DNA of 64,000 bases from assembly GCF_009755225.1 (NCBI RefSeq), contig NZ_WQKZ01000002.1, forward strand, positions 1,178,001-1,242,000, in the 5' to 3' direction. Below the pieces are notes generated by a model. That model saw nothing but the letters and a program-made list of their open reading frames with translations. It had not been told where the DNA came from and ran no database searches. A program made the position numbers and the translations under genes. The stretch is from Hymenobacter ginkgonis (GTDB lineage: Bacteria > Bacteroidota > Bacteroidia > Cytophagales > Hymenobacteraceae). Of the stretch, positions 35,858 through 45,423 are shown in pieces (the stretch's first letter is position 1; each line of letters begins with the position of its first letter).

Positions 35858-38440
35858 CTAAGCGGCTTCTTGGCGGCGGCGCGAGCCAAACACGCCCGCG
35901 GCCACTACCGCCAGCAGCACACCAATGCTCGAAATGAGCGATACCGTATTGCCAATGGCGTATTCTTTGGGCTCGAACACGAATTTGATTTCGTGTGGGC
36001 CGGCGGGCACCTGCAGGGCACGCAGCACAAAATCGACCCGGAAATGCGGCACCGGCTTGCCATCCAAGAAGGCCTGCCAGCCATCGGCATAATAGATTTC
36101 GGAGAATACCACCGTGGCTGGCTGGGCTGCCGAGTAGCGGTAGGTAAGCGCATCGGGCGCGTAGTCAGTGAGAGCGATGGTGGCCGACGAGTCAGCATAG
36201 GTAGCCGGCTTCACCGCCGGGAATTTTGACGCGTCCACTACCGCCACCTTGCGCGTGTCGAGGCCCGTGAGGGCAGCCATTTCGGCGTCGGGGTTGGGCA
36301 CGGCGCGCAGCTCGCGCACAAACCAAGCATTGCCGAGGGCGCCGGGGTTGCGCTGCACCTGCTCGGCTTCGCCCTGCTTTTGCCCCGGAATAATGACGTA
36401 GCGCGTGTTCAACATGTTGAGCACGGCCGTATTATTGGTCGAAATCTGGCGCTCAATTAAGTCTTGGTAGCGGCGCAGCTTGGCGCCGTGGTAGCCACCA
36501 ATGCTTTTGTGGAAGTACGACGTGCGGGCCTCGTTAAACGGGTTGGCTACATTGAGCACGCGGTAACTCAAGTCTTTATCCTGCAGGATTTGCTGGTCGG
36601 CGGGCGAAGGCTGGAAGCTCTCGGCAATGGTTTCGGTCTGGAAATTCTTCTCGCCCAAATACCGCTTATCCACCGACCACAAATCGAGTAGCACCAGCGC
36701 TATCACCACCAGCCCAGCAGGTGCGGCCTGGATTTTTCCTTTCAAATAGAAGTACAGTGCCGCCAATGTGAGGCCCACAAAGAGCAATCCGCGCCACACA
36801 TCGCTGCGCAGCAAGTCGGCGCGGTCGGCGCGCAGGGCGCTCAGCAGCTGCGGCGTGAAGCCGCTCTGCGTGAGGTTGGCATCTTGCGGCGAGGCAAAAT
36901 CGAAGCTAAAGCTCACCAGCCACGTCAGCACTAGGAAGCCCGCCGTAAGTGCCCCTGCGTAAAGCAACTGCTTGGTGCGAAGAAGGTTGTCAGGCGAATC
37001 GACTACCACGATTGGCGCGCCGGCCGCGGCGCGAGCGGCCTTAGCCAACGCTGGGTGCAGGGGCTCGGGCGCCGCGGGGGGGGTAGGGCCAGTAGCTAGC
37101 ACCGCGGCGCGGGGCCGCAAAATGCGGGCCAGCGCCAGCGCTGCCAGCAGCGGCATAGCCAACTGGGCCATCACCAAGCCCATGCTCACGGCGCGGAAGC
37201 TGCGGTAGCCGGGCAAGTAGTCGAAAATCAGGTTGTTGACCGTCTCAAAGTTTTTGCCCCAAGCCAGCACAAACGAAACAAGCGTGCCCGCTAGCAGCCA
37301 ATAGCGCGTGCGCTTATCCACCACAAACAAGCCTAGCACAAACAGAAAGCATACTACCACGCCCACATACACGGGGCCGGCCACGTAGGCCTGGTCGCCC
37401 CAATAAGTAGGCATGCTGGCCAGCATATCGGGGCTGGCCCCTAACGTGTTGAGTTCGCGGGCCATGTTGGAGCCGGCGCCCAGTGGCATGGCACTGCTAC
37501 CCCCGTAGAAGTTGGGCACCAGCAAAGTCATGGTTTCGCCCACGCCGTAGCTGTAGGCGAAGGCGTAGTCGCGGTCTTGCTGCCGGGCGCTGGGCGCGGC
37601 GGGCTGGCCCGGAGCAGGGGGTAGGGCCTTTAGCTCGGAAGACGAGCGGTTGCTGAATTTACTATACTCGTAGGTAGTGTAGAGGCGGCCGAAGCTGACG
37701 CCAATCGCCAGCGCCGCGCCGATGCCCAGCAGCGCCACGCGGCCGGCAAAGTCGCCCAGCCGGCCGGCGCGCACGGCGGCCACTAACTCAATTAGGCCAT
37801 AAATGACCACCAGCAAGCCCAGGTAATAGGTGATTTGCGGGTGGTTGGCGCGCACATTCATGGTGAGGCCCAGTGTAAACAGCGCCGCGCCCAGCCATTT
37901 ATTCTGCCTAAAAGCTAGCAGCAGCCCGCCCAGCACCAGCGGCGCGTAGGCCAGGGCCCACGACTTGGTGTTGTGCCCAGCCGCCAAAATGGCGAGGTTG
38001 TAGCTCGAAAAACCCAGCGCCACCGCGCCGGCCACCGCCACCAGGGGCCGCACGCCCAGCGCCACCAGCAACACGTAGCCGCAGAGCAGCGCCACAAACA
38101 AGTTGCTCACCACGCCCGGCAAACCCAGGGCGATAAACTTCTGCACGTACACGAACAAGTCGCCGGGGAAGTGCACCGAAATCAAGTAAGTCGGCATCCC
38201 GCTAAACATCGAGTTGGTCCACAGCGGCTCGTGGCCGTGCTCGGCGGCCCACTGCTGCGTTTCGCGCGCGCCCCCCTGAAACTGGGTAATGTCGTGCTGG
38301 GCCAGCGTTTGGTGGTTGAACACGATGGGCGCGAAGTAGGCCACGGCCAGCACCACAAAAAATAACACGGCCAGCACGTGCGGCCAAGCCCGCTGCCACA
38401 GCGGCAGGGGGGTAGGGGAAAGGGAAGCGGAAACGGCCAT
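35858..38440 (-). CDS. YfhO-family large membrane protein
   Basis: An 860-residue protein with about thirteen membrane helices and a C-terminal periplasmic domain. The opening (VLAVLFFVVLAVAYFAPIVFNHQTLAQHDITQFQGGARE) with the DI..F loop, and the C-terminal YYADGWQAFLDGKPVPHFRVDFVLRALQVPAGPHEIKFVFEPK, are typical of YfhO proteins. In Firmicutes, YfhO-type proteins glycosylate lipoteichoic acid; in Bacteroidota the role is not established, and lipid- or polymer-linked glycosylation is inferred. It ends 22 bp before the ACC-deaminase-like gene. Confidence 0.85.
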   Translation of the reverse strand: MAVSASLSPTPLPLWQRAWPHVLAVLFFVVLAVAYFAPIVFNHQTLAQHDITQFQGGARETQQWAAEHGHEPLWTNSMFSGMPTYLISVHFPGDLFVYVQKFIALGLPGVVSNLFVALLCGYVLLVALGVRPLVAVAGAVALGFSSYNLAILAAGHNTKSWALAYAPLVLGGLLLAFRQNKWLGAALFTLGLTMNVRANHPQITYYLGLLVVIYGLIELVAAVRAGRLGDFAGRVALLGIGAALAIGVSFGRLYTTYEYSKFSNRSSSELKALPPAPGQPAAPSARQQDRDYAFAYSYGVGETMTLLVPNFYGGSSAMPLGAGSNMARELNTLGASPDMLASMPTYWGDQAYVAGPVYVGVVVCFLFVLGLFVVDKRTRYWLLAGTLVSFVLAWGKNFETVNNLIFDYLPGYRSFRAVSMGLVMAQLAMPLLAALALARILRPRAAVLATGPTPPAAPEPLHPALAKAARAAAGAPIVVVDSPDNLLRTKQLLYAGALTAGFLVLTWLVSFSFDFASPQDANLTQSGFTPQLLSALRADRADLLRSDVWRGLLFVGLTLAALYFYLKGKIQAAPAGLVVIALVLLDLWSVDKRYLGEKNFQTETIAESFQPSPADQQILQDKDLSYRVLNVANPFNEARTSYFHKSIGGYHGAKLRRYQDLIERQISTNNTAVLNMLNTRYVIIPGQKQGEAEQVQRNPGALGNAWFVRELRAVPNPDAEMAALTGLDTRKVAVVDASKFPAVKPATYADSSATIALTDYAPDALTYRYSAAQPATVVFSEIYYADGWQAFLDGKPVPHFRVDFVLRALQVPAGPHEIKFVFEPKEYAIGNTVSLISSIGVLLAVVAAGVFGSRRRQEAA

Positions 38441-38542
38441 CGGGCGGCTTAAATACGAGTAGGCAATTGAAGCCCGAAGGTAGCGCCGGGGCGGGGGATG
38501 GCCCTACGCGGCACTGGCCCCAAGCCCCTCCGCGCTTCTGGC

Positions 38543-39385
38543 CTAAGGCAGCACAATGGTAGCCAGCACCGGAAAGTGGTCGGAGGGGTAGTGGCCCCGC
38601 ACCGAGTCGGTGAGCACGGCATAGTCGAGCACTTCGCTGCCCTTGCTCACAAAAATGTAGTCGATGCGGTCGAGCAGCGGTGCGTCGAGCTTGAAACCCG
38701 TGAAGGTGCCCACTGGGCCATAGGCGGGCTGCTTGGTACTGCGAAAGGCATCTTGTAGCAGCGTCTGCATGGTTTGTATCTGCTCGGTGTCGGGCGTCGA
38801 ATTGAAGTCGCCCACGCAGATGACGGGCGCGTTGGAAGCAATTTCCTGAATTTTCTGCACCATGAGCCGGCCCGACTGGCGGCGGGCTTCTACCCCCTGG
38901 TGGTCGAAATGCACGCTGAAAAAGAAGAACTCCCGCTTCGTTTGCACGTCCCGGAACTTTGCCCAGGAGCAAATGCGGTTGCAGCAAGTAGCGTCCCAGC
39001 CCAGGGAGGGCCGGTCGGGGGTCTGGCTCAGCCAAAAGTCGCCCGATTGCAGCAGGTGCAGGCGGGCTTTCTTATAGAAAATAGCCGAATGCTCCCCCGC
39101 TGCCTGGCCATCGTCGCGGCCGTGGCCCACAAATGCGTACTCCGGCAGCTCGGCAATGCCATCGAGCTGCCCGCGCAAGCCCTCCTGCGTTCCGAAAACA
39201 TCAAAATCGTGGTAGCGAACGAGGTTTTTGACCAATTCCTTGCGGTTAGGCCAGGCGTCGGGGCCATCGCTAGCGGTGTTGAAGCGCAGGTTGTAGGTAG
39301 CCACACGTAGTGGCACGGCGCGCTTGGCCAGCGCCACCTGGGTGAAGCAAAAACTGCTGAACAACAAGTAAATAAGGAGGCGCAT
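38543..39385 (-). CDS. Secreted endonuclease/exonuclease/phosphatase-family hydrolase
   Basis: A 280-residue protein with a signal peptide (MRLLIYLLFSSFCFTQVALA). The EEP catalytic set is visible: VATYNLRFN, DVFGTQEGLRGQL (metal-binding Glu), HFDHQG, ICVGDFNSTPDTEQI (GDFN) and SDHFPVLATIVL (SDH). Export suggests a phosphodiesterase or lipid/sugar phosphatase acting outside the cytoplasm rather than a DNA-repair nuclease. It stands upstream of YfhO on the same strand with 102 bp between. Confidence 0.85.
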   Translation of the reverse strand: MRLLIYLLFSSFCFTQVALAKRAVPLRVATYNLRFNTASDGPDAWPNRKELVKNLVRYHDFDVFGTQEGLRGQLDGIAELPEYAFVGHGRDDGQAAGEHSAIFYKKARLHLLQSGDFWLSQTPDRPSLGWDATCCNRICSWAKFRDVQTKREFFFFSVHFDHQGVEARRQSGRLMVQKIQEIASNAPVICVGDFNSTPDTEQIQTMQTLLQDAFRSTKQPAYGPVGTFTGFKLDAPLLDRIDYIFVSKGSEVLDYAVLTDSVRGHYPSDHFPVLATIVLP

Positions 39386-39677
39386 GGGGTGGGAAATTAG
39401 AGCGGGATAAGCCTAGGGGTAGTTCGGTGAGAAGCGCGGCTGGCTAAACGGAGGCCGGTTAGAAATGCGAGACTTCGCTGGCAAGCAGTGGGCGGCAAGT
39501 TATTGAAAGACTGGCTAAAGTAGAAGCTGCCTAGGCCTGCGCAACGCCAACTGCGTAAGCGCCTTATCGCTACCCAGTGCTACTACGCGCATACCAAGCT
39601 GGGCAGGCAGGCTGCCGGAAAGCGACAAACAATCTGCCCAGGCCAAGCGTCTTATAGCTCCATCTTCTTGCTCTATT

Positions 39678-40514
39678 ATGCCTGATACTCAAAAAACCTG
39701 GTTCATCACCGGCGCCTCCACTGGCTTGGGCGAAGCGCTGGCTACGCTGCTCCTCGACAAGGGCGAGCGCGTGGCGGCCACCTTCCGCCAGCCGGCGCAA
39801 GCCGAAGAATTTACGAACAAAAAAGCCGGCCACAGCCTGGGCGTGCTAGCCGACATGACCAACGCCGAGCAGGTGAAAACGGCCGTGCAGCAGGCCATCA
39901 ACGCCTTCGGCTACCTCGATGTGGTGGTAAATAATGCGGGCTACGGCTCGCTGGGCAGCATCGAAGAAATTACGGAGGAAGAAACCCAGCGCCAGTTCGA
40001 CGTAAACGTATTTGGGCCGCTGCGCGTGATTCGGGCTGCCCTACCCCATATGCGGGCGCGCAAGTCAGGTAATATTCTCAATATCACCTCGGTGGGCGGG
40101 CTGCTGGGCATCGCCCACGCGGGCATCTACAACGGCTCCAAGTTCGCGCTCGAAGGGCTGGGCGAGTCGCTGGCCGCGCAGCTCACGCCGCTTGGCATCC
40201 ACGTGACCAATGTGGAGCCGGGCCCGTTTCGCACCAAGTGGGCCGGGCCTTCGGCCACCTATCTGGAAACGAAAATCGCTGATTACGACGCTACCGTGGG
40301 CGCGGGCCTCAAAGCCTCGCTGGGCCGCGACGGCAACCAGGCCGGCGACCCCGTAAAAGCCGCCGAAGCCATGTACCAACTTGTGCGCCTGCCGCAGCCA
40401 CCGGTGCACCTGCTGCTGGGCGGCTTCGCCTATAAGATGGTACGCGACAAATTCAAGGCCATTAGCCAAGAAATTGAGGACTTCGCCTACCTCGGCGAGC
40501 CCACTGATTTCTAG
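39678..40514 (+). CDS. Classical SDR-family oxidoreductase
   Basis: A 278-residue NAD(P)-dependent enzyme: TGASTGLGEAL cofactor loop (TGxxxGxG, residues 11-18), NNAG motif (VVNNAGYGSLG), catalytic Ser in ILNITSVGGLLG and YNGSKFALEG (Tyr and Lys). The later AGPSATYLETKIADYDATVGAGL part matches oxidoreductases close to 3-ketoacyl or retinol-type dehydrogenases annotated broadly. The substrate is unknown. About 90 bp separate it from the murF-alr fusion gene. Confidence 0.88.
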   Translation: MPDTQKTWFITGASTGLGEALATLLLDKGERVAATFRQPAQAEEFTNKKAGHSLGVLADMTNAEQVKTAVQQAINAFGYLDVVVNNAGYGSLGSIEEITEEETQRQFDVNVFGPLRVIRAALPHMRARKSGNILNITSVGGLLGIAHAGIYNGSKFALEGLGESLAAQLTPLGIHVTNVEPGPFRTKWAGPSATYLETKIADYDATVGAGLKASLGRDGNQAGDPVKAAEAMYQLVRLPQPPVHLLLGGFAYKMVRDKFKAISQEIEDFAYLGEPTDF

Positions 40515-40604
40515 CCACAACCAACCCCACCCAGCAGCAGCCATCGGCATACCGGCGGCCGCTGCTGGGTGGAAGCGTGGCGCGGTCCCGACCTTTGTTG
40601 AGCC

Positions 40605-43247
40605 ATGCCCATCCTGTTTTCTGCCCTACCCCCCCTGCTCGGCGGCACCTTGCTGCAAGCGCCCGCCGAGCCAACGACCCAAGTAGCCAGCTTGTTGCTC
40701 GACAGCCGCCGTGTGGGCCTGCCCGAGGGGGCCGTGTTTTTTGCCCTGCGCGGGCCCAACCACGACGGGCACCACCACCTAGCGGCGCTGTATGCCAAGG
40801 GGGTGCGCCTGTTTGTGGTGGCCTACCCCCCGGCCAGCCTCGTGCCCTTCGCCGGGGCGGGTTTTATACAAGTGGCCGATACCTTGGTGGCCTTGCAAAC
40901 GCTGGCGGCCGCGCACCGGGCCGCGTTCACCGGGCCGGTGTGGGCCATCACGGGTTCTAATGGCAAGACCATTGTGAAGGAGTGGTTGGCCCAACTGCTG
41001 GCGCCTGATGAGGACATTTGCCGCTCGCCCAAGAGCTACAACTCGCAAGTGGGCGTGCCGCTGAGCGTGTGGGAGTTGGCGCCCGGCCGGCACACGCTGG
41101 GCATCTTCGAGGCCGGTATTTCGGAGCGCGGCGAGATGGACAAGTTGGCCGCTATTATCCGGCCTACGCACGGCATTTTCACCACCCTTGGCACGGCCCA
41201 CGACGCCGGCTTTAGCTCGGAAACCGAAAAACTGGATGAAAAGCTGCGGTTGTTTGAGCGGCCTGGTTTCGAGCGATTGGTGTATTGTGCCGACCAGCCT
41301 GCCGTGCACGCCGCCGTGCAGGCGCAAGGCCTACCCCCCCTGGCTTGGACGAAGCTCGCCGCGCCCGGCGCGACCCTGCGTTTCCGGCTAAAACCAGCGG
41401 GCGCGGGCAGCACCACGGTGCGCGTGCGGCTGGGCGATGGCGCGACGGCCCTGGGCCTGGCCCTCGACCAGGCGGCGCTGCGGGCGGCGGCGCGCTTTAC
41501 GCTGCCTTTTGCCGACGAGCCATCGGTCGAAAATGCCCTGCACTGCCTGGCCGTGCTGCTGTGGCGGCAGCTTGACCCCGCCACGGCCCTCGACCCGGCC
41601 GAGATTCAGCGCCGGCTGTTGCGCCTGCATCCGGTGGCCATGCGCCTCGAAATGAAAGCTGGTCGCCACGGCTGCTACCTCCTCGACGATACCTATAATA
41701 ACGACCTCGCTGGCCTCGCATTAGCCCTCGATGCCTTGAGCCGGCAAGCCCGGCCGGGTGGGCGCACGCTCATCCTCAGCGATGTACTCGAATCGGGCCT
41801 CAACGGCCCCGAGCTGTATGCCCGCGTGGCCGCCTTGATGCAAGCCCACGGCGTGACGCGGCTGATAGGGGTAGGGCAGGAGTTATCACACTACTATCAG
41901 GCTGAGCTAGCCGAAGCAGCGCGCGCGCATCAAGCAAACGGTGCGCGCGCGCTGCTTCGGCTAGCTCAGCCTGATAGCAGGATGGCTATTCAAACCTACC
42001 CCACCACCGAGGCGCTGCTAGCCGACTTGCGCTCGACTGATTTCCAGAACGAAACCATTCTGATAAAAGGGGCGCGGCGCTTTGGGTTTGAGCGGGTGGT
42101 GGCGGCTTTGCAGCAGTTGCAGCACGGCACGGTGCTCGAAGTCAACCTCGATGCGCTCACGCACAACCTCCAGCACTACCGCCGCCAGCTACGGCCGGGC
42201 ACCAAGCTCATGGTGATGGTGAAGGCCTTTGCCTACGGCAGCGGCTCGTATGAGGTAGCTAGCCTGCTCGAATTTCAGAAGGCCGATTACCTGGCCGTGG
42301 CCTACCCCGACGAGGGCCAGCAACTGCGCGACAACGGTATCAGCCTGCCCATCATGGTGTTGAACCCCGGACCCGACAGCTTTGGCCAGCTGCGCCGCTA
42401 CCGCCTGGAGCCCGAAATCTACTCGCTGGAGCGCCTGCGCGACTACCTAGCCGCCACCCAGGAGGCCACCGCCGATGGCGAGGGCCCCCTACCCCCCCTG
42501 CACCTTAAGCTCGACACGGGTATGCGCCGCCTGGGCTTTGCCGAAGACGACCTGCCCGGCCTGCTGGCGCTGCTGCGCGCCCACCGCAACCGCCTGCCCG
42601 TAGCGGGCATCATGACGCATCTGGCCGCCGCCGACGACCCCGCCCACGACGAGTTTACCCGCGAGCAGCTCAGCACTTTCCGGCGCATGGCCGCCGCCAT
42701 TGAGGAGGCGCTGGGCCACTCCGTGCTCAAGCACGCGCTCAACTCGGCGGGCATTCGGCGCTTCCCGGAGGCGCAGTTCGATATGGTGCGCCTGGGCGTG
42801 GGCCTCTACGGCGTGGAGGCCGGCCGCGACGATGCCCAGCCCAGCGACTTGCTGCCCGTGAGCACGTTGCGCACTACCGTGTCGCAGGTCAAAACCCTAC
42901 CCCCCGGCGCCACCGTGGGCTACGGCCGCCGCGGTGCCGCCACCGCCCACGAGCGGCGCGTGGCCACGCTGGCCATTGGCTACGCCGACGGCTACGACCG
43001 GCGCTTTGGCAACGGCGCGGGGCTGGTGCTGCTGCACGGCCACCGCGCGCCGGTGGTGGGTTCGGTGTGCATGGATATGCTGATGGTGGACGTGACCGAT
43101 ATCCCCGAAGCACAGCCTGGCGATGTGGCCGTGGTATTTGGCGCCGGCCTCGACATCAGCGAGCTGGCTGCGCGCATCGGCACCATCCCCTATGAATTGC
43201 TGACCAACGTGAGCGAGCGGGTTAAGCGGGTATTCGTAAGTGAGTAA
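40605..43247 (+). CDS. Bifunctional UDP-MurNAc-tripeptide:D-Ala-D-Ala ligase/alanine racemase (MurF-Alr fusion)
   Basis: An 880-residue fusion known in Bacteroidota. Residues 1-505 are MurF: substrate domain, ATP loop AITGSNGKTIVKEWL, YNSQVGVPLSVWEL and a ligase C-terminal domain. Residues about 515-880 are a fold-III PLP alanine racemase with Lys540 in MVKAFAYGSGSYEVASLLEF and the catalytic-Tyr region GYGRRGAATAHERRVATLAIGYADGYDRRFGNG. It supplies D-alanine and joins D-Ala-D-Ala to the muropeptide. A near -7 sequence (GACCTTTG, 40590-40597) precedes the ATG. Odd feature: residues about 430-458 are encoded by a perfect 36-bp inverted repeat of the dispersed palindrome family, an in-frame insertion within the MurF C-terminal domain. 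Confidence 0.95.
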   Translation: MPILFSALPPLLGGTLLQAPAEPTTQVASLLLDSRRVGLPEGAVFFALRGPNHDGHHHLAALYAKGVRLFVVAYPPASLVPFAGAGFIQVADTLVALQTLAAAHRAAFTGPVWAITGSNGKTIVKEWLAQLLAPDEDICRSPKSYNSQVGVPLSVWELAPGRHTLGIFEAGISERGEMDKLAAIIRPTHGIFTTLGTAHDAGFSSETEKLDEKLRLFERPGFERLVYCADQPAVHAAVQAQGLPPLAWTKLAAPGATLRFRLKPAGAGSTTVRVRLGDGATALGLALDQAALRAAARFTLPFADEPSVENALHCLAVLLWRQLDPATALDPAEIQRRLLRLHPVAMRLEMKAGRHGCYLLDDTYNNDLAGLALALDALSRQARPGGRTLILSDVLESGLNGPELYARVAALMQAHGVTRLIGVGQELSHYYQAELAEAARAHQANGARALLRLAQPDSRMAIQTYPTTEALLADLRSTDFQNETILIKGARRFGFERVVAALQQLQHGTVLEVNLDALTHNLQHYRRQLRPGTKLMVMVKAFAYGSGSYEVASLLEFQKADYLAVAYPDEGQQLRDNGISLPIMVLNPGPDSFGQLRRYRLEPEIYSLERLRDYLAATQEATADGEGPLPPLHLKLDTGMRRLGFAEDDLPGLLALLRAHRNRLPVAGIMTHLAAADDPAHDEFTREQLSTFRRMAAAIEEALGHSVLKHALNSAGIRRFPEAQFDMVRLGVGLYGVEAGRDDAQPSDLLPVSTLRTTVSQVKTLPPGATVGYGRRGAATAHERRVATLAIGYADGYDRRFGNGAGLVLLHGHRAPVVGSVCMDMLMVDVTDIPEAQPGDVAVVFGAGLDISELAARIGTIPYELLTNVSERVKRVFVSE
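41894..41977. repeat. Palindromic element inserted in frame in murF-alr, copy 2
   Basis: Perfect inverted repeat with arms 41894-41929 and 41942-41977 (36 bp each) and a 12-nt loop. The arm carries the core GCTGAGCTAGCCGAAGCA (41901-41918), matching the intergenic copies at 23590 and 60604. It contributes 28 codons without a stop or frame change (peptide YQAELAEAARAHQ then ARALLRLAQPDS). Confidence 0.9.
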
Positions 43248-43371
43248 GCTTCTGTAACCGTTAAGGTGTGGTTTTGGGCTTAGTGATTGCTTTCTAATGC
43301 TTTTCCAACACTAGCGCGCTGCTTGCCGTATGCCCGGCCGGAGGCTTTCACACCGTGCCTTCCCTATTCCC

Positions 43372-44031
43372 ATGAACAAGTCCTTTCTCACCCTGCTCGC
43401 TGCTGCTGCCCTCACCTCGGCCACCGGATGCAGCGACCTCAAAAAGTCAGACGATAAAAATACGCTCGGCGATGCCACGGCCGATACTGCTGTGGTGGCC
43501 CGCACTGGCACTACGCCCGGCCAGGTAGCCGCTGGTGCCGCCAATGCCATCGATAGCGCCGCTAGCAAAACTGGCGCCGCCATCAGCAACGCTTTCGACC
43601 TCACCAAGGCTAAGCTGGCCGATGTGAAGCTGCCCGAAGTGAGCCTGAGCGGCCTCTCGGTGCGCGGCAACGAGGACTACCAGGTGTACGGCGTGGATGA
43701 GCAAGTGCTCTTCGATACCGACAAGGCTACCATCAAGCCCACTGCGGCCGAAGCGCTGAAGCAAATCAGCGCCTCCATCGCTAAACGCTACCCTGGCAAA
43801 GATGTGCGCGTGCTGGGCTTTGCCGATTCGCGCGGCGATAAAAGCTACAACCGCGACCTGAGCAAGCAGCGCGCCGAGGCCGTGAAAAACTACCTCGTAA
43901 CGACCGATAAAATGCCCGCCGACCACCTCAGCACCGAAGCCTTTGGCGAGGAGCAGCCCGTGGCCAGCAATGCTACGGCCGCCGGCCGCAAAGAAAACCG
44001 CCGCGTAGAAATTGCTGTTCAAATCCGCTAA
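43372..44031 (+). CDS. OmpA-family lipoprotein
   Basis: A 219-residue protein from ATG 43372 (MNKSFLTLLAAAALTSATGCSDLKK); the leader ends in lipobox SATGC. After a flexible Ala/Thr-rich stretch (about 20-100) the C-terminal OmpA domain (VYGVDEQVLFDTDKATIKPTAAEALKQIS, VRVLGFADSRGDKSYNRDLSKQRAEAVKNYLV, RKENRRVEIAV) binds peptidoglycan. It should tether the outer membrane to the wall. Longer reading to 43330 adds a leader-less, Arg-rich N-terminus and is rejected. A bidirectional terminator lies downstream. Confidence 0.92.
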   Translation: MNKSFLTLLAAAALTSATGCSDLKKSDDKNTLGDATADTAVVARTGTTPGQVAAGAANAIDSAASKTGAAISNAFDLTKAKLADVKLPEVSLSGLSVRGNEDYQVYGVDEQVLFDTDKATIKPTAAEALKQISASIAKRYPGKDVRVLGFADSRGDKSYNRDLSKQRAEAVKNYLVTTDKMPADHLSTEAFGEEQPVASNATAAGRKENRRVEIAVQIR

Positions 44032-44109
44032 GTAGTCCAACTATAGGCGAGTGGCGCTGCTTCGGCGTCCGCAGACGTTTGCTAACGCAAAGAGTCTGCT
44101 AAGCTAGGT

Positions 44110-44149
44110 AAACAAGAAAGCCACTCCAAAAGGAGTGGCTTTCTTGTTT
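44110..44149. terminator. Bidirectional terminator downstream of the OmpA gene
   Basis: Perfect 18-bp inverted repeat (arms AAACAAGAAAGCCACTCC and complement) around AAAA, with A/T runs on both sides. It serves the plus-strand OmpA gene and possibly the minus-strand gene ending at 44216. A second small hairpin (GCAGAC-type) precedes it at 44071-44099, beside a 13-bp fragment of the dispersed palindrome core. Confidence 0.85.
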
Positions 44150-44215
44150 TACAGAACTTTAAGAGTTGCGTCAGCGAATACCAAAACCAGCACAATGCAG
44201 CTTTAGCGGCGCTGC

Positions 44216-45112
44216 TTATTTATATGCGTCAACTTCAGCGCGCATCATGGCGTTGAAGCGCGAGCCGTTGTTGGCGAGCGTCACCAAGTTCCAGCCGCGG
44301 CCGATGGCGTAGCTCCAGGTCCGGCTGTCTTTGAACTCGAACGTGGGGCGCAAAATCTGGCCGTAGGGCGTGTAGTTATCCATAAAGTTAGTGGTGTAGA
44401 ACTTGTCACCGCTCACAATCCATTCCATCGCCACGTAGAAGCCTTCCTCGGGCGCCACCAGGTTGTAGGGCGACAAGTCGACGGTAAACCACTCGCCGCC
44501 GCGGGCCGCCGACACAATTACGCTTTCCGTGAGCATGTCCTCGTTGGGGGCATTGTAGTTGCCATTGGCCTTATATAGCCGCACCCGGAAAGGCTCGCGA
44601 GGGAAGCCGTTTTCGCCAATGTAGAACGACACCGACCGAATAACGCCCAGCTTCTTGGCCTTCTCATTCTTGCACATGAAAGCGTACTGGCTGCCCGGCA
44701 TACCCTGAATCATGCCCGCGCCGGGCGAGTTGCTGCGGGCGCCAAGCGTCATTGGCTTCAAGCCTTTGGCCGAAACATCCACGTTGCTCAGGGCAATCGC
44801 CTGCTTAGGTAATTGGATAATTATCTCCTCCATATTGGTGCCGCGCTTCACAAAAAGCGCCGTCCTTTTGTAACCCAGAGCCATCACAATCACCGAGTCT
44901 TCGGTAACCTTGGTGGGCATGGCTAGCTGGAAATAGCCATATTCATTGGTGAGAGCGCCGGTTTGCTCATCACGCAAATTGATGGAAGCAAACGGAATAG
45001 GGTCCTGGGTTTTTTCATCCACAATACGACCCGTAATACGGTCTTCTTGCGCCCAGCTGACGGCGGGCAATAGGAATAGCGTTAGCAGGAATAAGAGTAA
45101 TCGGTTTAGCAT
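44216..45112 (-). CDS. Secreted carboxypeptidase-regulatory-like domain protein (paralogue 1)
   Basis: A 298-residue protein with signal peptide (LLLFLLTLFLLPAVSWAQ) and an N-terminal CarboxypepD_reg-like beta-sandwich (ITGRIVDEKTQDPIPFASINLRDEQTGALTNEYGYFQLAMP). The second half (VRSVSFYIGENGFPREPFRVRLYKANGNYNAPNEDMLTESVIV, EGFYVAMEWIVSGDKFYTTNFMDNY) is conserved but unnamed. It is a close paralogue of the product of 46958-47878: the two share long near-identical stretches. It lacks a TonB-receptor barrel. Function is unknown; surface or periplasmic location is inferred. Confidence 0.8.
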   Translation of the reverse strand: MLNRLLLFLLTLFLLPAVSWAQEDRITGRIVDEKTQDPIPFASINLRDEQTGALTNEYGYFQLAMPTKVTEDSVIVMALGYKRTALFVKRGTNMEEIIIQLPKQAIALSNVDVSAKGLKPMTLGARSNSPGAGMIQGMPGSQYAFMCKNEKAKKLGVIRSVSFYIGENGFPREPFRVRLYKANGNYNAPNEDMLTESVIVSAARGGEWFTVDLSPYNLVAPEEGFYVAMEWIVSGDKFYTTNFMDNYTPYGQILRPTFEFKDSRTWSYAIGRGWNLVTLANNGSRFNAMMRAEVDAYK

Positions 45113-45423
45113 AATTAAAAAGTAAAAAATGACGCTGGGCCCACAAATTTAACAAACTAGCTCACGAAATTAACGCAAGAAATCGGAAATTTCTACGGGC
45201 GCTTCCTACCCCCTAGTTTCAACGTGAGCTGGCAACTGGCTTCGCACCGGTGCCAGGCCAATTTCTGGCTAGGTAAACCCTAGTAAGCTGGACTGTCAGT
45301 TTTTTAGCTCGATAACTTTGTTTTACCTTGCAGCAAAACTGTTACAATCTGGGTTTCACCTTCTGCGCTGTTTATCGGGGTAGCAAGTGCGCTTTGCTAG
45401 GCGATAAATAGTATAATCATAGC
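45113..45423. other. Intergenic region with promoter-like box for the hydrolase gene
   Basis: The 311-bp gap between two divergent genes is moderately AT-rich. A TAACTTTG box (45313-45320, TAnnTTTG) faces the hydrolase gene about 100 bp before its ATG. No repeat, RNA gene or minus-strand -7 box was seen. Confidence 0.45.
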
